Shown in pieces: positions 60,403-64,000 of a stretch of 64,000 bases of DNA; positions within the stretch are counted from its first letter, which is position 1, and each line of letters begins with the position of its first letter. Source of the stretch: WLMZ01 sp043753895 (GTDB taxonomy: Bacteria > Actinomycetota > Acidimicrobiia > Acidimicrobiales > Ilumatobacteraceae). The notes under the pieces are model-generated. The model did no database searches. It was not told the origin of the DNA and was given only the letters and a program-made list of their open reading frames with translations. The position numbers were made by a program, and so were the translations under genes. The DNA lies in NCBI GenBank assembly GCA_043753895.1, contig JAYUWK010000163.1:3941-67940 (forward strand), in the 5' to 3' direction.

Positions 60403-61161
60403 GTGAACGGTTCGTTCCTCTCCGGAGGGCAGAAGCTGGCCAGGTATCTCGCCAGGCCCGCAGGTCGCACCGAGCCGCTACCCGGTTTGATCCTGTGTCA
60501 CGGTTTCCCCACCGGGCCCATCGATGCACGACACTCGGCGGGCACCTTCCCCGAGTTGATCGATCGTGCTGCGAACGAACTCGGTTGGGCGGCGATGACC
60601 TTCACCTTTCGCGGCTGTGGCGAGAGCGAGGGCGACTTCTCGCTGCAGTCGTGGATCGACGATCTCCGTGCCGCGATCGATCACCTCATCGCCGAGGCGG
60701 AACCGTCAGGTATCTGGCTGGTGGGCACCAACACGGGCGGCTCGGTTTCCATCTGTGTCGCGGCCGACGATCCGCGGGTGCGTGGTGCTGCGCTGTTGGC
60801 ACCTCGTGCCGACTTCGACGATTGGGCGGCGCAGCCCCGTCGGTTCCTGGAGCACGCCCGCGACATCGGAGCCGTGCGCTCGCCCGGCTTCCCCAAGGAC
60901 TTCGACGAGTGGAGCCGCGAGTTCCGCCGCTTCCGCCCGGCCGAGGCCGCTCGTCGGTTCGCGCCGCGTCCGCTCCTCGTCATGCACGGTGATGACGACG
61001 AAAGCGTTCCCGTTGCCGACGCGCGCATGCTCGCCGAGGCACACGGCAGCGCCGAGCTGCGGCTCATCGCGGGTGCCGGACACCGGCTTCGGCACGATCC
61101 CCGCGCTGTCGCGATCCTGCTCGGCTGGCTCGACCGCCAGCGCATCACCGACTCCCTGTGA
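60403..61161 (+). CDS. Alpha/beta-hydrolase fold protein with Asn at the nucleophile position
   Basis: A 252-residue alpha/beta-hydrolase. The oxyanion segment LILCHGFPTGP and the strand FTFRGCGESEGDFS are typical, and the acid and His sites appear as MHGDDDESVPVADA and AGAGHRLRHD. The nucleophile elbow reads VGTNTGGSV, so Asn stands where Ser is expected. It may be catalytically altered or belong to a subgroup using another residue. GTG 60403 starts six bases after the previous gene. Confidence 0.82.
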   Translation: MNGSFLSGGQKLARYLARPAGRTEPLPGLILCHGFPTGPIDARHSAGTFPELIDRAANELGWAAMTFTFRGCGESEGDFSLQSWIDDLRAAIDHLIAEAEPSGIWLVGTNTGGSVSICVAADDPRVRGAALLAPRADFDDWAAQPRRFLEHARDIGAVRSPGFPKDFDEWSREFRRFRPAEAARRFAPRPLLVMHGDDDESVPVADARMLAEAHGSAELRLIAGAGHRLRHDPRAVAILLGWLDRQRITDSL

Positions 61162-61244
61162 AGCGACCGCCCCTCAATCGCCGGCCGATGTCCTCCGCTG
61201 TCGTATCACCGACTCCGTCTGACGCGACCCGCCGTTGTCCTTCA

Positions 61245-61283
61245 TGAATGCTCAGCGCACCGTAGACGTGCGCTGAGCATTCA
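61245..61283. terminator. Strong bidirectional hairpin terminator
   Basis: A perfect 16-bp inverted repeat (TGAATGCTCAGCGCAC and its complement) with a seven-base loop, between the convergent hydrolase and glycosyltransferase genes. The right arm includes the glycosyltransferase stop codon. Lack of a T tract suggests it acts by structure alone. Confidence 0.75.
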
Positions 61284-62387
61284 CGGAGCAGTTTGCGGGT
61301 CCGGCGGATCGGTGTTAGCGCGGTAGGTGTTGGCGCGGTAGGTATCGGTGTCGAAGTTGGGTTCGAGACCTGCCGAGTAGGCGAACAGCGTCTGTTCGTC
61401 GACGGCGCGCACCCGCGGCAGTTGCCGTCGCGCCATCAACACTGACGGCAGACCCCACACGGCTCGGGCAATAGATCGCACGCGTTCTGCTCGGTAAGGC
61501 CCCTTGATGATCCCCTTGGCGTGCACAACGATCCGCGCGCCCCAGACCCGCAGCGCCGCAGCGATCGTGAAGTTCTTCGCCGCGCACAGCAACAGGTTGC
61601 GTTGCACGAGTTCGTAGCGAGCCGGTTCGCCCAAGAGGCGCGTTGATGCTGCATGCTGATGGAAGACGACGGCGTCGGTGACGGCAACAGTGCGAAGACC
61701 GATCCGTTGGGCCCGAAGCGACCAGTCGATGTCCTCGTAGTACAGCCGATAGCGCTCGTCGATCGGCCCGACCGCTGTGGCGTCGAAGGCATCGGCCCCG
61801 ACCGATGTGGTGTCGAAGGCATCGGCCCCGACCGCTGTGGCGTCGAAGGCATCGGCCCGGAACAACGCGGCCCCGAAGCACGGTCCGAACACATCGGCAC
61901 CGTCGTGTACCTGGTCGTTCCAGCGTTGTCCGATGAAGGCATTGAACGCCTCGCCGTTCGAGCGGATGACGACGCCGATGCTGTCGATGAAGTCAGGCTG
62001 TCCGGCCAGCATCACGCGTGGAGCCGCAGCAACGATCGAACGATCATCAGCGAGCACCGCAGTGAGTTTCAAGAGCGCGGTGGGCTCGACCGTGGCGTCG
62101 TCGTTGAGTAGACAGATCATGTCGCCGTGCCGCCGATGAACGAGCCCGATATTGACCCCCGCAGCGAAGCCGGCGTTCTGTGTCGAGGTGATCAGGTGGA
62201 CGCCATCGACATCACGATCGCGCCACGGTGAGCAGGCAGCGCCACCGTCGGGTGACGCATTGTCGACGAGCACCACGTGCATGTCGACGTCCTTGGAGCC
62301 GAGCAGCGACTCGACGCACGACTGCACTGTGGCGGCGTCGGAGCCGTGCACCACGACCACAGCGGTGACGCCTGGAAGGGATGTCAC
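61281..62387 (-). CDS. Family 2 glycosyltransferase with an internal repeat insertion
   Basis: A 368-residue GT-A glycosyltransferase (VTAVVVVHGSDAATVQSCVESLL, LLNDDATVEPTALLKL with the DxD-like site, LYYEDIDWSLRAQRIG). Between FGAALFRADAFDATAVG and the EDIDW motif a ten-residue unit (ADAFDATAVG) occurs three times, adding 20 residues to a loop beside the active site. The C terminus also repeats TYRAN. GTG 62387 overlaps the galE stop (GTGA). With galE and the epimerase it forms a polysaccharide-synthesis operon; the sugar is unknown. Confidence 0.86.
   Translation of the reverse strand: MTSLPGVTAVVVVHGSDAATVQSCVESLLGSKDVDMHVVLVDNASPDGGAACSPWRDRDVDGVHLITSTQNAGFAAGVNIGLVHRRHGDMICLLNDDATVEPTALLKLTAVLADDRSIVAAAPRVMLAGQPDFIDSIGVVIRSNGEAFNAFIGQRWNDQVHDGADVFGPCFGAALFRADAFDATAVGADAFDTTSVGADAFDATAVGPIDERYRLYYEDIDWSLRAQRIGLRTVAVTDAVVFHQHAASTRLLGEPARYELVQRNLLLCAAKNFTIAAALRVWGARIVVHAKGIIKGPYRAERVRSIARAVWGLPSVLMARRQLPRVRAVDEQTLFAYSAGLEPNFDTDTYRANTYRANTDPPDPQTAP
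61771..61860. repeat. 30-bp in-frame tandem repeat inside the glycosyltransferase gene
   Basis: Three units of 30 bases; units 1 and 3 differ at one base near the end, while unit 2 differs from unit 1 at two positions (accgaTgtggTgtcg). The unit length keeps the reading frame. Confidence 0.92.
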
Positions 62388-63367
62388 GTGCCGAAACCGT
62401 TGGGGTGCGTCGAGTGCCAGCGCCAGGCGCTGCTGATGATGTCGTCGAGGCCGTGCACCGGCGCCCACCCGAGGGTGCTGTGCACGAGCGTGGGGTCAGC
62501 AAAGACACTGATGGGATCGCCGGCGCGTCGCGGCGACAGCACGGTGGGCACGGTGAGTCCGCTGATGCGTTCGGTGGCCCGCACGACATCGAACACGCTG
62601 CTGCCCACGCCGGTACCGACGTTGAGCGCGGTGGACGCGCCGCCTGAGGCGAGATGATCGAGTGCGAGCACATGGGCGTTGGCGAGGTCTTCGACGTGAA
62701 TGTAATCGCGGATCGCCGTACCGTCAGGCGTGGGGTAGTCCGTGCCGAAGACCTCCACCGCGGCGCCGAGCCCCAATGCTGCCTTCATCACCACAGGAAT
62801 AAGGTTGGCGCTGTAGGTCCAGTCCTCGCCGATCGTGTTGTCGAAACTCGCGCCCGCCGCATTGAAGTAACGAAGGCTCACACTGCGCAAGCCGGAGGTG
62901 ACGCCGTACCAGTGCAGGATGCGCTCGATCATTGCCTTGGTCTCGGCGTACACACTCTCGGGCGCGATGGGCGCCGACTCGGTGACGGGCACGATCTCGG
63001 GTGTGCCATACACCGAACACGACGACGAGAACACGAAATCGGCGACACCCACACGGAGCACCGATTCGATGAGTCGGGCCGAGCCTTCGACGTTGTTGCG
63101 CCAATACTTCGCAGGGCTACGCATGGACTCGCCTACGTTCTTGTGCGCTGCGAAATGCACCACCGAAGTGACGTGATGATCGGCGCACAGTTGCTCGACC
63201 AGCGCGCCATCGGCGATGTCGCCGACGACCAACGGAGCGCCGAGCACCGCTTCGCTATGACCAGTGTCGAGCGAGTCGAGCACGACGACCTCGCGCCCGA
63301 GCGCACGGAGTTGGCGGACGGTGTGTGAGCCGATGTATCCGGCTCCACCGGTGACGAGCACGGTCAT
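62384..63367 (-). CDS. galE: UDP-glucose 4-epimerase
   Basis: Interconverts UDP-glucose and UDP-galactose; cytosolic extended SDR of 327 residues. It shows VLVTGGAGYIGSHTVRQL, VVHFAAHKNVGESM, the catalytic SSSCSVYG with YAETK, and FNAAGASFDNTIGEDW. The stop overlaps the glycosyltransferase start, and the upstream epimerase gene ends 21 bases before it, so all three are in one operon supplying sugars for a glycan. Confidence 0.93.
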   Translation of the reverse strand: MTVLVTGGAGYIGSHTVRQLRALGREVVVLDSLDTGHSEAVLGAPLVVGDIADGALVEQLCADHHVTSVVHFAAHKNVGESMRSPAKYWRNNVEGSARLIESVLRVGVADFVFSSSCSVYGTPEIVPVTESAPIAPESVYAETKAMIERILHWYGVTSGLRSVSLRYFNAAGASFDNTIGEDWTYSANLIPVVMKAALGLGAAVEVFGTDYPTPDGTAIRDYIHVEDLANAHVLALDHLASGGASTALNVGTGVGSSVFDVVRATERISGLTVPTVLSPRRAGDPISVFADPTLVHSTLGWAPVHGLDDIISSAWRWHSTHPNGFGT

Positions 63368-63388
63368 GTCAGCTCCTGGAGATTTGGC

Positions 63389-64000
63389 CTAGAGCGAGAG
63401 CTCGCGGCGGAAGGCTTCGATCATCGGCACGAGCCCGTCACGTAATGCGACCGTGGGTGACCACCCGAGTGCCGAGGTGACGAGTGAGATGTCGGGGCAG
63501 CGTTGCATCGGATCGCCCTCGCGTTCGGCGGGCAGTTCGACAGTGATGATCTCGCTGTCTGAGCCGACGAGATCGACGATGTTCTCGGCGAGTTGGCGCA
63601 TCGTGAACTCGATCGGGTTGCCCACGTTGATGGGTCCGGTGACCGCGCCGTCGAGCACAGCGATCAGCCCGCGCACTTCGTCAGCCACGTAACAAAAGCT
63701 GCGCGTCTGGCTGCCGTCGCCGTACAGCGTGAGGGGTTCGCCTCGGAGCGCCTGGCTGATGAAGTTGCCGACGACGCGGCCATCATCGGGGCGCATTCGC
63801 GGGCCGTAGGTGTTGAAGATACGCACGATACGAACTTCGACATCGTGCACACGGTGATACGCCATCGTGATGGCTTCGGAGAATCGCTTGGCTTCGTCGT
63901 AGCAGCTACGCGGGCCGATAGAGCTGACATTGCCCCAGTACGACTCGGGCTGAGGATGCACCAGCGGGTCGCCATACACCTCGCTTGTGCTCGCGAGGAA
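63389..64000 (-). CDS. NAD-dependent sugar epimerase/decarboxylase, UDP-glucuronate decarboxylase-like (5' end outside window)
   Basis: C-terminal 203 residues of an extended SDR; the start lies beyond the window. The visible text (STSEVYGDPLVHPQPESYWG, IGPRSCYDEAKRFSEA with the YxxxK pair, RIFNTYGPRMRPDDGRVVGNF, YGDGSQTRSFCYVADE) matches the UDP-glucuronic acid decarboxylase (UXS) group closely, which makes UDP-xylose. A dTDP-glucose dehydratase-like function is less likely but cannot be excluded without the N terminus. It is the first visible gene of the sugar operon. Confidence 0.86.
   Translation of the reverse strand, partial: FLASTSEVYGDPLVHPQPESYWGNVSSIGPRSCYDEAKRFSEAITMAYHRVHDVEVRIVRIFNTYGPRMRPDDGRVVGNFISQALRGEPLTLYGDGSQTRSFCYVADEVRGLIAVLDGAVTGPINVGNPIEFTMRQLAENIVDLVGSDSEIITVELPAEREGDPMQRCPDISLVTSALGWSPTVALRDGLVPMIEAFRRELSL

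Overview
The window is chromosomal DNA of a high-GC actinobacterium. Supporting signs are a mycothione reductase, several F420-type luciferase-like oxidoreductases, many acyl-CoA ligases, and a large share of genes whose start codon lies 5-8 bases behind a TAnnnT-like -10 box (leaderless transcripts). The mix resembles Acidimicrobiia (Ilumatobacter-like), but that placement is an inference. No rRNA, tRNA, CRISPR, transposase, integrase or replication origin was seen.

Layout. 1-8.5 kb: 3' part of a drug-type MFS exporter, a small acidic protein, a quinone reductase, deoC and deoA for deoxynucleoside breakdown, a Gfo/Idh oxidoreductase, and a Zn/Mn ABC importer (substrate-binding protein, ATPase, permease) behind a Zur-like box. 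8.5-27 kb: thrH, a large Fe-S flavoenzyme, a cNMP-binding protein, three acyl-CoA ligase/oxidoreductase clusters, two thiolase-fold proteins paired with two DUF35 proteins, mycothione reductase, enoyl-CoA hydratase, OsmC and three LLM oxidoreductases. 27-35 kb: an XRE/MmyB regulator, a CocE-type lipoprotein hydrolase, an M20 peptidase, argG, a membrane-anchored gluzincin and an HxlR regulator. 35-40 kb: sufB, a four-cysteine protein, sufD, a Rieske ferredoxin, sufC and ybaK. 40-48 kb: an accessory region in which two extra copies of the last 58 codons of ybaK separate blocks of cargo (cyclase/ATPase regulator, SnoaL, GNAT, HicBA, methyltransferase, nucleotidyltransferase pair, VOC, DUF4287/DUF1801). 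48-53.5 kb: thioesterase, amidohydrolase, acyl-CoA ligase, SDR and a secreted SurE-like lipoprotein. 53.5-56 kb: a second suf locus (sufC2-sufS-sufU). 56-64 kb: desaturase, MBL hydrolase, VapBC, acyl-CoA dehydrogenase, three small genes, a glycosyltransferase, galE and a truncated nucleotide-sugar epimerase.

How it works together. The strongest regulatory signal is one palindrome, TCTGACG-N3-CGTCAGA, present five times between 11.3 and 51.6 kb and always at promoters of acyl-CoA or flavin-enzyme genes. It defines a probable regulon for degrading an unidentified acyl or cyclic substrate. A second shared element (CTAyGG...GTAG) lies in front of sufB, sufD and sufC2 and ties the two suf loci together. 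The third notable structure is the ybaK 3'-end repeat array, which looks like repeated insertion at one site.
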